A DNA stretch of 35,826 bases, taken from an uncultured Paracoccaceae bacterium. Its GTDB lineage: Bacteria > Pseudomonadota > Alphaproteobacteria > Rhodobacterales > Rhodobacteraceae. A model generated the notes under the pieces. It was given only the letters and a program-made list of their open reading frames with translations. It was not told the origin of the DNA and did no database searches. Made by a program: the position numbers and the translations under genes. Position 1 is the first letter of the stretch, and the number at the start of each line of letters is the position of its first letter. Where the stretch lies: contig CANLDA010000026.1 in the NCBI GenBank assembly GCA_947489325.1, positions 1-35,826 of the forward strand. The letters are read 5' to 3'. Positions 26,094-34,872 of this stretch are shown in pieces.

Positions 26094-26110
26094 ATGCAGC
26101 ACGTCGGTTA

Positions 26111-26132
26111 AAAAGTTTTCTAGAAAACTTTT
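26111..26132. repeat. 22-nt perfect palindrome 1
   Basis: AAAAGTTTTC at 26111 continues into its own reverse complement, with central CTAG, over 22 nt without a mismatch. It lies between the operon terminator and the aldo/keto reductase gene and forms a pair with the palindrome at 26139. Confidence 0.7.
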
Positions 26133-26138
26133 CCCATC

Positions 26139-26160
26139 CAGATTTTTAGCTAAAAATCTG
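26139..26160. repeat. 22-nt perfect palindrome 2
   Basis: CAGATTTTTAG at 26139 with its exact reverse complement to 26160, central AGCT. The same length as palindrome 1, with centres 28 bp apart. The half-sites differ (AAAGTTTTC versus AGATTTTTAG) but share the design of an A/T run around a 4-bp palindromic core. Confidence 0.7.
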
Positions 26161-26312
26161 CCCCTCCGCCCATTGTTCACATCACTGCGTTGGCCAGTGA
26201 CTTGTAATCGTTCGCAACATTGCCTTACGTCAACTGCTGCATTTGCAACGCTTTGGCAAAAGATGATGATTAACTGCTTTTCCTAAGCGGTAACTCATGG
26301 CAACGTCGCCCC

Positions 26313-27251
26313 ATGAAATACCATATTACAAGTCCCGACAATTCATCTGTCAGCCAATTCGCCTTTGGCACCATGCAATTTGGTCACCGCGCCACTGAGG
26401 CGGATTCTGCCGCCATGTTTGAGGCCAGCCTCGCTGCAGGCATCACCCATTTTGACACGGCCTATGTCTATACCGATGGGCAGGCCGAAACGATCCTTGG
26501 CAAGCTGGCGGCGCCACACCGAGACAGCTTGGTGATTGCCACCAAAGTTGGATATTTCGGCGGATGCGGGCGGGGCAATTTGTTTGCGCAATTTGATGTG
26601 TCACAACAACGACTAAACATGGATATGGTGGATGTCCTCTATCTGCACCGCTTTGATCAAGACACCGATCTTGGTGAAACTATGGACGCATTGGCAGAGC
26701 TAAAGCAGGCAGGCAAAATTCGATATATCGGTCTGTCAAACTTTGCTGCTTGGCAAGTGATGAAGGCTGTAATGGAGGGCGCAAAACGAGACCTCACCAT
26801 CGACATCATGCAACCCATGTACAACCTTGTAAAACGTCAAGCAGAGGTGGAAATTCTACCGATGTGCGCTGATCAGGGTATTTTCCCCACAACCTATTCC
26901 CCGCTTGGTGGTGGATTGTTGACGGGAAAATACCGCACTGCAAACGCCAAAGGGCGTCTGCATGAGATGAAAGAATATACTGTGCGCTATGGGCAGGAAT
27001 TTATGCATCACACCGCCCGAGAGCTTAGCATTCTAGCCAAAGATATCGGCACCCATCCCGCCACATTGGCCTGTGCATGGGCAGCAGCACACCCCAGCGC
27101 ACCCAGCCCGATCTTGTCGGCACGCAACATGACCCAGCTTGCACCATCCCTCGCGGCGTTAAACTTTGACATGTCGGCCGACCTCTATGATCGCATTGTG
27201 GCCCTGTCGCCAACGCCTCCCCCAGCAACAGATCGATTGGAAGAAGCGTGA
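26313..27251 (+). CDS. Aldo/keto reductase
   Basis: A 312-residue NADPH-dependent oxidoreductase of the AKR superfamily (TIM barrel). The catalytic tetrad is recognisable: Asp and Tyr in HFDTAYVYTDG, Lys in IATKVGYF and His in LYLHRFDQD. IRYIGLSNFAAWQV and TYSPLGGGLLTGKY fit NADP-binding members. Substrate unknown. No clear ribosome-binding site precedes the ATG. Its stop overlaps the next start (GTGA), so it forms an operon with the FAD oxidoreductase. Confidence 0.88.
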   Translation: MKYHITSPDNSSVSQFAFGTMQFGHRATEADSAAMFEASLAAGITHFDTAYVYTDGQAETILGKLAAPHRDSLVIATKVGYFGGCGRGNLFAQFDVSQQRLNMDMVDVLYLHRFDQDTDLGETMDALAELKQAGKIRYIGLSNFAAWQVMKAVMEGAKRDLTIDIMQPMYNLVKRQAEVEILPMCADQGIFPTTYSPLGGGLLTGKYRTANAKGRLHEMKEYTVRYGQEFMHHTARELSILAKDIGTHPATLACAWAAAHPSAPSPILSARNMTQLAPSLAALNFDMSADLYDRIVALSPTPPPATDRLEEA

Positions 27252-28318
27252 TTGATTTTCTTGTCATAGGGGGCGGCATCGCGGGCACATCTGCTGCCGC
27301 GCATCTTGCACCACATGGCAAAACCGTTCTGTTAGAACGCGAAACAGCGCTGGGCTATCACACCTCTGGCCGTTCTGCTGCACTCTATGAGGCCAACTAT
27401 GGGTTGGATTCCACAGTCGCGTTGAACCGTGCCTCGGGCGATTTCCTGCGTGAAGGAGCGTTTCTCAGCCCGCGCGGCCTGATGTTGGTTGGTCAAAAGA
27501 ATGACCCTGACGGATTTCGCGCCGCTTGTGACTATCTGAACATGGCACCAATCGCCCTGAGCGACGCACAGCACATGGTGCCTATCCTTAACTTTGAACA
27601 TGTGGGATTTACCGCCCATAACAACGATGCCTTTGACATTGATACGGATCGGTTGCTGCAATCCTATGCCAAAATGTGCCGTGCGGCAGGGGGGCAGGTC
27701 GTCACCAATCAACAGGTCTTGTCGATTTCACGTGAGGCGGGTCATTGGCACGTCACGACCAGTAACGCAGACTATGACGCACGCATGATTTTCAACGCAG
27801 CAGGGGCATGGGTCGATCAAATCGCCCAGTTGGCGGGCATCGCACCACTGGGATTTTGCCCTTTGCGCCGATCCATGGCACGCATTCCTGCCCCGGGTGG
27901 GCATGACGTATCAGGCTGGCCGATGATGATGGACATCCATGAAACATGGTACGCCAAACCTGACGCTGGAAAATTGCTGGTTTCCCCTGCCGAGGAGCAT
28001 TTGCAGGACCCACAGGACGCATGGGCCGATGATATGGTGCTGGCCGAAGGCATCGCACGGTATCAGGAGAACGTCACCGAAGAGGTGACGCGCGTTGAAA
28101 GTTCTTGGGCCGGGTTGCGCACCTTTGCACCGGATCGCAATCTGGTGCTTGGTCCGTCTAGCGCCGACAGCAGTTTTTTCTGGGTTGCAGGTCAGGGCGG
28201 ATATGGCATGCAAAGCTCGCCCGCCGCAGGGCGCTATGTGGCCGATCTGGTCACGGGGGCACAATCGGAATTGGATGCCGACACCCGCGCCTCCCTGAAC
28301 CCTGCGCGGTTTGACTGA
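27248..28318 (+). CDS. FAD-dependent amine/D-amino-acid oxidoreductase (DAO family)
   Basis: A 356-residue flavoenzyme. The N-terminal dinucleotide fold VIGGGIAGTSAAAHLA, then VLLERE and GYHTSGRSAALYEANYG, and the C-terminal FAD-contacting VAGQGGYGMQSSPAAGRY place it in the glycine/D-amino-acid oxidase family (COG0665 type). It starts with GTG inside the aldo/keto reductase stop and its stop overlaps the DUF938 start (TGATG). Oxidation of an amine or hydroxy acid is expected; the substrate cannot be named. Confidence 0.87.
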   Translation: MIDFLVIGGGIAGTSAAAHLAPHGKTVLLERETALGYHTSGRSAALYEANYGLDSTVALNRASGDFLREGAFLSPRGLMLVGQKNDPDGFRAACDYLNMAPIALSDAQHMVPILNFEHVGFTAHNNDAFDIDTDRLLQSYAKMCRAAGGQVVTNQQVLSISREAGHWHVTTSNADYDARMIFNAAGAWVDQIAQLAGIAPLGFCPLRRSMARIPAPGGHDVSGWPMMMDIHETWYAKPDAGKLLVSPAEEHLQDPQDAWADDMVLAEGIARYQENVTEEVTRVESSWAGLRTFAPDRNLVLGPSSADSSFFWVAGQGGYGMQSSPAAGRYVADLVTGAQSELDADTRASLNPARFD

Positions 28319-28971
28319 TGGTCTATCGCAAGAATCTGCCCATCAATGCTTCTGTTGCAACACCAATTGATGGTGTGCGCCTAAACGCCCCGTCGGCGGC
28401 CCGCAATACACCGCACATTCTGTCACTTTTGGGCACATACGGCCCATCGACAGGATCCTCGCTGGAACTGGCAAGCGGCACCGGACAGCATATCGTTGAG
28501 TTGGCACAGCACCTGCCCGATTTGACATGGCATCCCAGCGATGTGGATGAGGGACGCCTTGCTTCTATTGCCGCCTATGTCACGGATGCCAACCTGCCCA
28601 ACTTGCACGCCCCGATCCCACTGGATGCCACGGCTTCAGGATGGGGGGCACAACAGGATGGGCAGGCATTGATCCTGCTTGTAAACCTTCTGCATCTGAT
28701 CTCTGATACCGAAGCACGGACATTGATTTCCGAGGCCGCCCGCGCGCTGAACACAGATGGCCGCCTGATCATCTATGGCCCCTTCATGCGCAATGGCGCA
28801 CTGACCAGCGAAGGCGACACACGATTTCACGCAAGCCTGCGCGCACAGGACCCTGAGATTGGCTATAAGAGCGATCATCAGGTGATGGATTGGGGGGTAC
28901 GTGCCGGGCTGACCCAAGTCGACGTTGTGGACATGCCAGCCAATAACCTTGCCATCATCTGGCAGCGCTAG
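28318..28971 (+). CDS. DUF938 family protein, methyltransferase-like
   Basis: A 217-residue protein with a class I SAM-dependent methyltransferase-like fold: NAPSAARNTPHIL, motif I LELASGTGQHIVELAQ, WHPSDVDEGRL and LLVNLLHLISDTEARTLISE, then LIIYGPFMRNGALTSEGD. These are standard landmarks of DUF938. The reaction is not established for the family. It is last of the three-gene operon and convergent with the aminotransferase, with 32 bp between them. Confidence 0.83.
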   Translation: MVYRKNLPINASVATPIDGVRLNAPSAARNTPHILSLLGTYGPSTGSSLELASGTGQHIVELAQHLPDLTWHPSDVDEGRLASIAAYVTDANLPNLHAPIPLDATASGWGAQQDGQALILLVNLLHLISDTEARTLISEAARALNTDGRLIIYGPFMRNGALTSEGDTRFHASLRAQDPEIGYKSDHQVMDWGVRAGLTQVDVVDMPANNLAIIWQR

Positions 28972-29003
28972 GGCAAGTTTAATAATACCAACGGCACTAT
29001 AAT

Positions 29004-29957
29004 TTAGCCAGCCGATGGGTCTGGATATTCGACAGTCAATCGATGCTGATCAATCACGTGCAAATCCCAATAGGCCGCTTTGATTTGCTCCGTTACAGGT
29101 CCAACCCCTCCTGCCCCAATCATTCGGCCATTAATCTTGCTCACGGGCATCACACCCCCAGCGGTTGACGTTACAAACACCTCATCCGCCTGACACAGGA
29201 CAGTCGCAGATATATCCTGTGCTACGCAGTCCATTTTCAGACCCTCACATAGATCAAAGATCGTTTGCCGCGTGATCCCAAGCAGAACGCCATGGGCTGG
29301 GGTAAACACCTGCCCCTGACACACTGCGAATATGTTAAATCCTGGCCCTTCGGCGACATTGCCATTCTGGTCGATCAGGATCACGGTTTCTGCCCCTTGA
29401 TCATAGGCCCCATACAGTGCTGTGATCAGATCAAGCCAGTGATAGTTTTTGACCGTTGGATCAAGCGATTGCGGCGGAATGCGCACAACATCGCTGATCG
29501 CGACATGTAGGCCGCGCGTCATTTGGACAGGATTGGCAACAGACCCAAACGGAATGGCAAAAGCGATGAAGCGATTATCACAATCACGCGGATCACGGCT
29601 GCCGCTAGCGGACACACCACGTGTGCATATGAATTCGACATAAGCGCGGCGTAGACCCGACAACGCCACACAATTACACAGAATTTCAGTCACTTGCGCG
29701 CGGTCGTACGGAATGGACATGTGCAGTTTTTCCACGCTTTCAAAGAATCGCGTCAGGTGATCCTCTAGTCGGAAAAACGCGCCATCCCACACATGAACAA
29801 CATCATAGGTTGCGTCAGAATGCAGAAACCCGTTGTCCAGAACCGAAATTTTCGCCTCGGAGATTGGCACATATTGCCCATCCAAAAAGGCCACGCCGCG
29901 GGGATAGGCGCGCGGATCGGAATATCGCGCAGACAGTGAGGGAACCGTATTCATCAT
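29004..29957 (-). CDS. Class IV (D-amino-acid / branched-chain type) aminotransferase
   Basis: A 317-residue PLP enzyme of fold type IV. VLDNGFLHSDATYDVVHVWD and FFRLEDHLTRFFES form the N-terminal domain; the Schiff-base Lys is K170 in DPTVKNYHWLD; GNVAEGPGFNIF carries the Glu (E203) that holds the pyridine nitrogen; TRQTIFDLCE and VFVTSTAGGVMPV complete the cofactor site. The family includes D-amino-acid, branched-chain and R-amine transaminases; the substrate is not clear. Two adjacent ATG codons (29957, 29954) follow AAAGGTG, and the second is better spaced. It is monocistronic or leads a short transcript. Confidence 0.88.
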   Translation of the reverse strand: MMNTVPSLSARYSDPRAYPRGVAFLDGQYVPISEAKISVLDNGFLHSDATYDVVHVWDGAFFRLEDHLTRFFESVEKLHMSIPYDRAQVTEILCNCVALSGLRRAYVEFICTRGVSASGSRDPRDCDNRFIAFAIPFGSVANPVQMTRGLHVAISDVVRIPPQSLDPTVKNYHWLDLITALYGAYDQGAETVILIDQNGNVAEGPGFNIFAVCQGQVFTPAHGVLLGITRQTIFDLCEGLKMDCVAQDISATVLCQADEVFVTSTAGGVMPVSKINGRMIGAGGVGPVTEQIKAAYWDLHVIDQHRLTVEYPDPSAG

Positions 29958-29980
29958 ACACCTTTCAATGGATAATCATT

Positions 29981-29998
29981 GTACTGTAACGCAAGTAC
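29981..29998. promoter_or_regulatory. Short inverted repeat upstream of the aminotransferase
   Basis: GTACT (29981-29985) and AGTAC (29994-29998) around 8 bp, 24-41 bp upstream of the start. This is a plausible operator position, but the arms are only 5 bp. Confidence 0.25.
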
Positions 29999-30027
29999 CA
30001 GACTGCACAACAATCCTCCCAAAACGC

Positions 30028-30057
30028 AAAAAGGCGAGGGTTTCCCCCCGCCTTTGA
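30028..30057 (-). terminator. Intrinsic terminator of the GcvT-family gene
   Basis: AAAGGCG (30030-30036) and CGCCTTT (30049-30055) pair, with an inner GGG/CCC, and a T-rich tract follows on the minus strand. It is placed 20 bp past the stop of the 835-residue gene. Confidence 0.75.
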
Positions 30058-30076
30058 AGTCCACATTTAGTGAGAC

Positions 30077-32584
30077 TTAACCGTTCTTACGAATGGTTTC
30101 GTTTTTCGGATCATACGGGCTGTCACAAGTCACAACTGCATCCCACAGTTTGTCTTGGATTTTGACCTTCAACTTGGTGCCTTCAACCGCGTGCTCGGGC
30201 GTGACATATCCCATGCCAATGGATTTTTCGAAGGCCACGGAATAGCCGCCCGATGTCAAGCGACCCACACGGGTGCCATCCTCAGTATAGAGAACTTCTC
30301 GGCCCCATGGGTCAGCATCCTCTGGCCCGTCGATCAGCATAGTGCAGCACTTCACACGTACACCGGTTTCGACCATCTTGTCCTTGCCGTTGAAGTCTTT
30401 TTCAAGATCAACAAAGCGCGGCAAATCAGCCTCAAGCGGGTTCGCATCGCGGCCAAGCTCGTTGCCAAACGCACGATAGGATTTCTCCTGACGCAACCAG
30501 TTTTGCGCACGTGCACCAACCAGTTTCATACCATGCTTTTCGCCTGCTTTTTCCAGCAGATCAAAGAGATAGTTTTGCATCTCCATTGGGTGGTGAAGTT
30601 CCCATCCCAACTCGCCAGTATAGGCCACACGGATCGCGTTTACAGGGCACATACCCAACTCGATCTGCTGTGCAGACAACCATGGGAAACGCTTGTTGGA
30701 CAATGCGGTTTCTGGATCGGCATCCACGATGATCTCTTTCAGCACATCGCGGGATTTAGGTCCTGCAATCGCGAAAACACCCCACTGTGTGGTGACATCC
30801 TGAATTTCGATGTACCCAAATTCTTCCATTTTGTCTTCGGCAGCTTTGCGCAGGAAGTCGGCATCGTACTCTGTCCAGGCACCGGCTGACACGAGGTAGT
30901 AATTATTCTCACCGTTGCGCACGATGGTGTATTCTGTGCGCGTGGTGCCGTGATCGGTCAGTGCATATGTCAGATTGATGCGGCCCACACGTGGCAGTTT
31001 GTTACAGGTGAACCAGTCAAGGAATGCAGTGGCACCGGGGCCTTTGACGACGTGTTTGGTGAATGCGGTTGCGTCGACCAAACCAACACCTTCACGGATC
31101 GCTTTGGCTTCATCGACGGCATATTGCCACCAACCACCGCGACGGAAGCTGCGCGCGTCATGATCAAAGTTTTCAGGGGCGTCGATGGGGCCGAAATAGT
31201 TGGGACGTTCCCAGCCGTTCACCCATCCAAATTGCGCGCCACGTGCTTTTTGACGATCAAACGCGGGTGCTGTGCGCAATGGGCGCGCGGCGGGACGTTC
31301 TTCGTCTGGGTGGTGCAGGATGTAAACGTGCTCATAGCATTCTTCGTTCTTACGAGCCGCAAATTCAGTGGTCATCCAGTTTTGGCTGTAACGCTTAGGG
31401 TCCAGAGACGCCATGTCGATCTCAGCCTCACCATCCACCATCATTTGCGCCAGATAGTAACCTGTGCCGCCGCCCGCAGTGATCCCGAAAGAGAACCCTT
31501 CGGCCAACCACATGTTGCGTAAACCAGGTGCCGGGCCAACCAATGGGTTACCGTCCGGCGTATAGCAGATTGGGCCGTTGAAATCGTCCTTGAGACCGGA
31601 TTCAGCACAGGACGGAACACGTTCGGTCATCGCCATGTATTGTTCCGCGATCCGATCTAGATCCAGCGGGAAGAGGTCCGCACGGAAGCTATCAGGAACA
31701 CCGTGTTCAAAACGTGCAGGAGCATCTTTTTCATAGATACCCAAAATCCAACCGCCACGCTCTTCGCGGGCATAGGATTCATTGTCTGCGTCGCGTACAA
31801 CAGGGTGCTCAGGGTTGCCCGCTTCGCGCCATTTAACCAGCTCTGGATCTTTATCCATGACAATAAAGGTATGCTCAACCGGGATCGCTGGCATTTTGAT
31901 GCCCAGCATCTTTGCGGTGCGCTGTGCGTGGTTGCCTGACGCGGTAACGACGTGCTCAGCTGTGATCACGACTTGCTCGTCCGAAGGCACAAGGTTTCCA
32001 CCTTGTTCAACCATCTTTGTGCAAGTCACTTCCCAATGAGTGCCATTCCAATGGAAAGCGTCCGCCTGCATTCTGCGCACGATTTCAACACCACGTTGAC
32101 GCGCACCCTTGGCCATCGCCTGTGTCACGTCTGCCGGGTTAATATAACCATCTTCTGTGTGATAGATCGCACCCTTCAAGTCATCGGTGTGGATCAGGGG
32201 CCAACGCTCTTTAATCTGATCAGGTGTCAGCCATTCGTACGCCACATCACAGGTTTCCGCGGTGGAGGCATAGAGCATATATTCGTCCATGCGCTCCTGC
32301 GTCTGCGCCATACGCAGGTTGCCCACAACTGCGAACCCGGCGTTCAGGCCAGTTTCTTCTTCCAGCTGCTTATAAAAGTCGACGGAATACTTGTGAATGT
32401 GAGTTGTCGCATAGGACATATTGAACAGAGGCAACAGGCCTGCGGCATGCCATGTTGAACCGGACGTCAATTCGTCCCGCTCCACCAGCATGACGTCGTC
32501 CCAGCCTGCCTTGGCCAGATGATAGGCAATCGAGGTTCCGACGGCACCGCCGCCCACGACCAGAGCTTTGACTTGGGTTTTCAT
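30077..32584 (-). CDS. GcvT-family FAD dehydrogenase (dimethylglycine/sarcosine dehydrogenase-like)
   Basis: An 835-residue two-part enzyme. Residues 1-400 are a DAO-type FAD domain: VVGGGAVGTSIAYHLAKAG, and GSTWHAAGL with H46 at the position of the covalent FAD histidine of dimethylglycine dehydrogenase. The C-terminal half, from about 450, is a folate-binding aminomethyltransferase (GcvT) domain with GLVDATAFTKHVVKGPGA, YTGELGWELHHPMEM and TSGGYSVAFEKSIGMGYV. The family oxidatively demethylates N-methyl glycines and hands the one-carbon unit to tetrahydrofolate, which fits osmolyte (glycine betaine, choline) breakdown in marine bacteria. The precise substrate is inferred only. GGGAG precedes the ATG, and a palindromic leader lies upstream. 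Confidence 0.85.
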   Translation of the reverse strand: MKTQVKALVVGGGAVGTSIAYHLAKAGWDDVMLVERDELTSGSTWHAAGLLPLFNMSYATTHIHKYSVDFYKQLEEETGLNAGFAVVGNLRMAQTQERMDEYMLYASTAETCDVAYEWLTPDQIKERWPLIHTDDLKGAIYHTEDGYINPADVTQAMAKGARQRGVEIVRRMQADAFHWNGTHWEVTCTKMVEQGGNLVPSDEQVVITAEHVVTASGNHAQRTAKMLGIKMPAIPVEHTFIVMDKDPELVKWREAGNPEHPVVRDADNESYAREERGGWILGIYEKDAPARFEHGVPDSFRADLFPLDLDRIAEQYMAMTERVPSCAESGLKDDFNGPICYTPDGNPLVGPAPGLRNMWLAEGFSFGITAGGGTGYYLAQMMVDGEAEIDMASLDPKRYSQNWMTTEFAARKNEECYEHVYILHHPDEERPAARPLRTAPAFDRQKARGAQFGWVNGWERPNYFGPIDAPENFDHDARSFRRGGWWQYAVDEAKAIREGVGLVDATAFTKHVVKGPGATAFLDWFTCNKLPRVGRINLTYALTDHGTTRTEYTIVRNGENNYYLVSAGAWTEYDADFLRKAAEDKMEEFGYIEIQDVTTQWGVFAIAGPKSRDVLKEIIVDADPETALSNKRFPWLSAQQIELGMCPVNAIRVAYTGELGWELHHPMEMQNYLFDLLEKAGEKHGMKLVGARAQNWLRQEKSYRAFGNELGRDANPLEADLPRFVDLEKDFNGKDKMVETGVRVKCCTMLIDGPEDADPWGREVLYTEDGTRVGRLTSGGYSVAFEKSIGMGYVTPEHAVEGTKLKVKIQDKLWDAVVTCDSPYDPKNETIRKNG

Positions 32585-32601
32585 GTCTTGCGACTCCCTT
32601 G

Positions 32602-32634
32602 GAAAATTTGCTGAATATCATATCAGCGATTTTC
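32602..32634. promoter_or_regulatory. 33-nt imperfect palindrome upstream of the GcvT-family gene
   Basis: GAAAAT (32602-32607) and GCTGA (32610-32614) pair with TCAGC (32623-32627) and ATTTTC (32629-32634). It lies 18-50 bp before the start codon, where a regulator dimer or an RNA hairpin would act. Confidence 0.45.
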
Positions 32635-32646
32635 TAACGAAACCGC

Positions 32647-32697
32647 GCTTTCTGTCCGACCAGTGATGCGACAAAACCGACCACCACGTCGGAAAGC
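32647..32697. promoter_or_regulatory. Second inverted repeat upstream of the GcvT-family gene
   Basis: TCCGAC (32655-32660) and GTCGGA (32688-32693) are exact inverted repeats. The right arm extends to a 10-bp match (GCTTTCCGAC on the minus strand) if a 4-nt bulge is allowed. Between them is a further CCGAC-like element (ACCGACC). It may be an activator site or a structured leader. No known riboswitch was recognised. Confidence 0.3.
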
Positions 32698-32766
32698 ACC
32701 CCATCTACACCCGATCATCTGGTCTAAAATCATCTTTTCAAAAAACATCTTTACGCAGCACAGACC

Positions 32767-33849
32767 TTAATCCGCACCAAGCGTACAGCGTTTGATGCTG
32801 CCAACCTGCACACAATTTCCTTTATCCAGAAAATTGTTACCGCTTGTGCTGACGCGCTTGATGGTCAGGCTTGCTTCATCCGACTGCTCATCCGCCTCAC
32901 GGGTAATCAACACACCTTCGGTGATCGCCTCGCCCGCAATTCTTGTGGCGGGTTGTTTCTCCGCCTCTTTTTGCGCGGATGCGGCACTTGCCAGTTCGGT
33001 TTCCCCAGTGCCAATTCCGGCGACCTGTGTATATTGCATCTTGTTCAGGCTGTCATAATCCAACTGCTCAAGCAGGGACACAATCTGCTGCGCATCTGCG
33101 TGGCGGGCACTGACATAGACGGTCACACCGCCACCAAATGAGCCGATCAGACGCTGTGTGTCCGGGCGCTTGTCGCTTGTTTTGTCATCAAACAGATCAA
33201 TCAACTTGTGATCGCGATATGTGACCCCTTTGATCAAGGCAAACGCGGCACCTTCGGTTTGAGAGGCGATTTCTAACACTGCCAAAGCTTTGGCTATTTG
33301 TGGAGCCGCAGCGTGGTCTTCAGACGCGCCAATGGCACCAAGGGCCAATGTCTTTTGTGATGCCTCCCCATTTTCTGGAGCACCATCCAGACGCACATCA
33401 ATCGCAATCAGCGCATCATCCCGTCGATAAACCCAAATATCGCGTTTTTCACGTTCATCAACTGTACTTTGCTCGGCTGGCAGTAACATATCGGCAATGG
33501 GGTGGTCTGCAATTTCCGCAATGATCTGCTTTTGATCTTCTGTCAGGCGGCGCGGTTTGCCATTCAAAATCAAATGCGCACCATTGCTCCACCTTGTTCG
33601 CTTCCACCCTTCCGGAGCTTCTGGTAAATAGCTGTTAAAAGGCGCCTCGCGCAGCGCCTCTGCTGTCACCTCTTCCTCGCCGTCTTCTTTTTGCATCGCT
33701 TCCAGACGTTTGGCATAGGTCGCAAGGTAATCCCCTGCCCCCAATTTTCCGAATGTCAGGCCCGCCTGTTCGGTCTGTACAAAATAATCTGCCCCAAGCC
33801 CTACAAACAGGCAAACGGCGGCAAAAGGAAGCGCGGCACTGAAATGCAT
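32767..33849 (-). CDS. Unrecognised membrane-anchored or exported protein
   Basis: The frame is open to 34023, but I start at the ATG at 33849: GGAG lies 8 nt upstream and the protein then begins MHFSAALPFAAVCLFVGLGA, a signal peptide or single membrane anchor. The remaining approximately 335 residues are charged and soluble. A part near KDGEEEVTAEALREAPFNSY is followed by LPEAPEGWKRTRW; there is a later ALA-rich helical part and a C-terminal ISxx-like ...KGNCVQVGSIKRCTLGAD with two Cys. A periplasmic location is likely. No family was recognised. It is divergent from panC; no operon partner. Confidence 0.65.
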   Translation of the reverse strand: MHFSAALPFAAVCLFVGLGADYFVQTEQAGLTFGKLGAGDYLATYAKRLEAMQKEDGEEEVTAEALREAPFNSYLPEAPEGWKRTRWSNGAHLILNGKPRRLTEDQKQIIAEIADHPIADMLLPAEQSTVDEREKRDIWVYRRDDALIAIDVRLDGAPENGEASQKTLALGAIGASEDHAAAPQIAKALAVLEIASQTEGAAFALIKGVTYRDHKLIDLFDDKTSDKRPDTQRLIGSFGGGVTVYVSARHADAQQIVSLLEQLDYDSLNKMQYTQVAGIGTGETELASAASAQKEAEKQPATRIAGEAITEGVLITREADEQSDEASLTIKRVSTSGNNFLDKGNCVQVGSIKRCTLGAD

Positions 33850-34026
33850 TTGAATTGCTCCATCATATGATATCTCTTTGCCCATCTCATGATTTCGCGG
33901 CATCCATCTGAAAGAAACATGGCTTTTTGCAGGCCAATGGCCCCGACGTTCGTTTTCAAAAAGCTTGCCGCACCGCAGCATCCTCGATACAACCTTCTTA
34001 ACCAAGGCTAAAGGACAGACCATCCG

Positions 34027-34872
34027 ATGAAGATTTGTCGCACCACTGCAGAGTGTCGCCAGACCATCGCCACCTACCGTCAGGCAGGTGAAACCGTGGG
34101 GCTAGTGCCCACAATGGGATTTCTGCACGCAGGCCACATGACCCTCGTGCAATCGGCCAAGGCACGCGCGGATCGGGTGGTGGTGACGATCTTTGTCAAT
34201 CCCACGCAATTTGGTCAGGCGGCTGATCTGGACAGCTATCCCCGCGACGAGGCGCGTGATCTGGACATGTTGCGCGCCGCAGGTGTCGATCTTGTGTTGA
34301 TACCAGAGGTGGCTGAGATTTACCCAGAAGGCGATGAAACCATCGTGGAAACCACCCGTATGGCCAATATGCTGCACGGGCTTGTGCGCCCTGGGCATTT
34401 TCGCGGCGTGACTACGGTTGTGGCACGCCTTTTTAACATCGTGCAGCCCGATCTCGCCTGTTTTGGTGAAAAGGATTATCAGCAGTTGCAGGTGATTTCG
34501 CGCATGACCCGTGATCTGGCCTTTCCGATTGACGTGATTGGCGTGCCAACCGTGCGCGAAGAGGACGGCCTTGCCATGTCCTCACGCAATGTGCGCCTGA
34601 CACCCGAGGATCGTGCCGCTGCACGCGTTCTGTCACTGTCGCTGGACCAAGCCGAATCTTGGAGTAACACACCAAGAACCGTCGAAGGACTTAGTGCAGC
34701 CATTGCAAAAGTTATCAACGCCGAACCTCGTGCCACTTTGCGCGGGTTAGATATTGTTGACGCCGAAACGCTGGATGAGATTTCCGGCCCTCTTACCACT
34801 GCCGCCGCCATTATGATTTCCGCCGAATTCGGTGGTATTCTTCTTATCGACCAAAGGGTGATAGAACCATGA
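34027..34872 (+). CDS. panC: Pantothenate synthetase
   Basis: A 281-residue ATP-dependent ligase that joins pantoate and beta-alanine, the last step of vitamin B5 synthesis. Nucleotidyltransferase motifs: [15 protein letters not shown] (HIGH-like), [24 protein letters not shown] and the KMSKS-like AMSSRNVRL. The length is normal. It overlaps panB by ATGA. Confidence 0.96.
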   Translation: MKICRTTAECRQTIATYRQAGETVGLVPTMGFLHAGHMTLVQSAKARADRVVVTIFVNPTQFGQAADLDSYPRDEARDLDMLRAAGVDLVLIPEVAEIYPEGDETIVETTRMANMLHGLVRPGHFRGVTTVVARLFNIVQPDLACFGEKDYQQLQVISRMTRDLAFPIDVIGVPTVREEDGLAMSSRNVRLTPEDRAAARVLSLSLDQAESWSNTPRTVEGLSAAIAKVINAEPRATLRGLDIVDAETLDEISGPLTTAAAIMISAEFGGILLIDQRVIEP

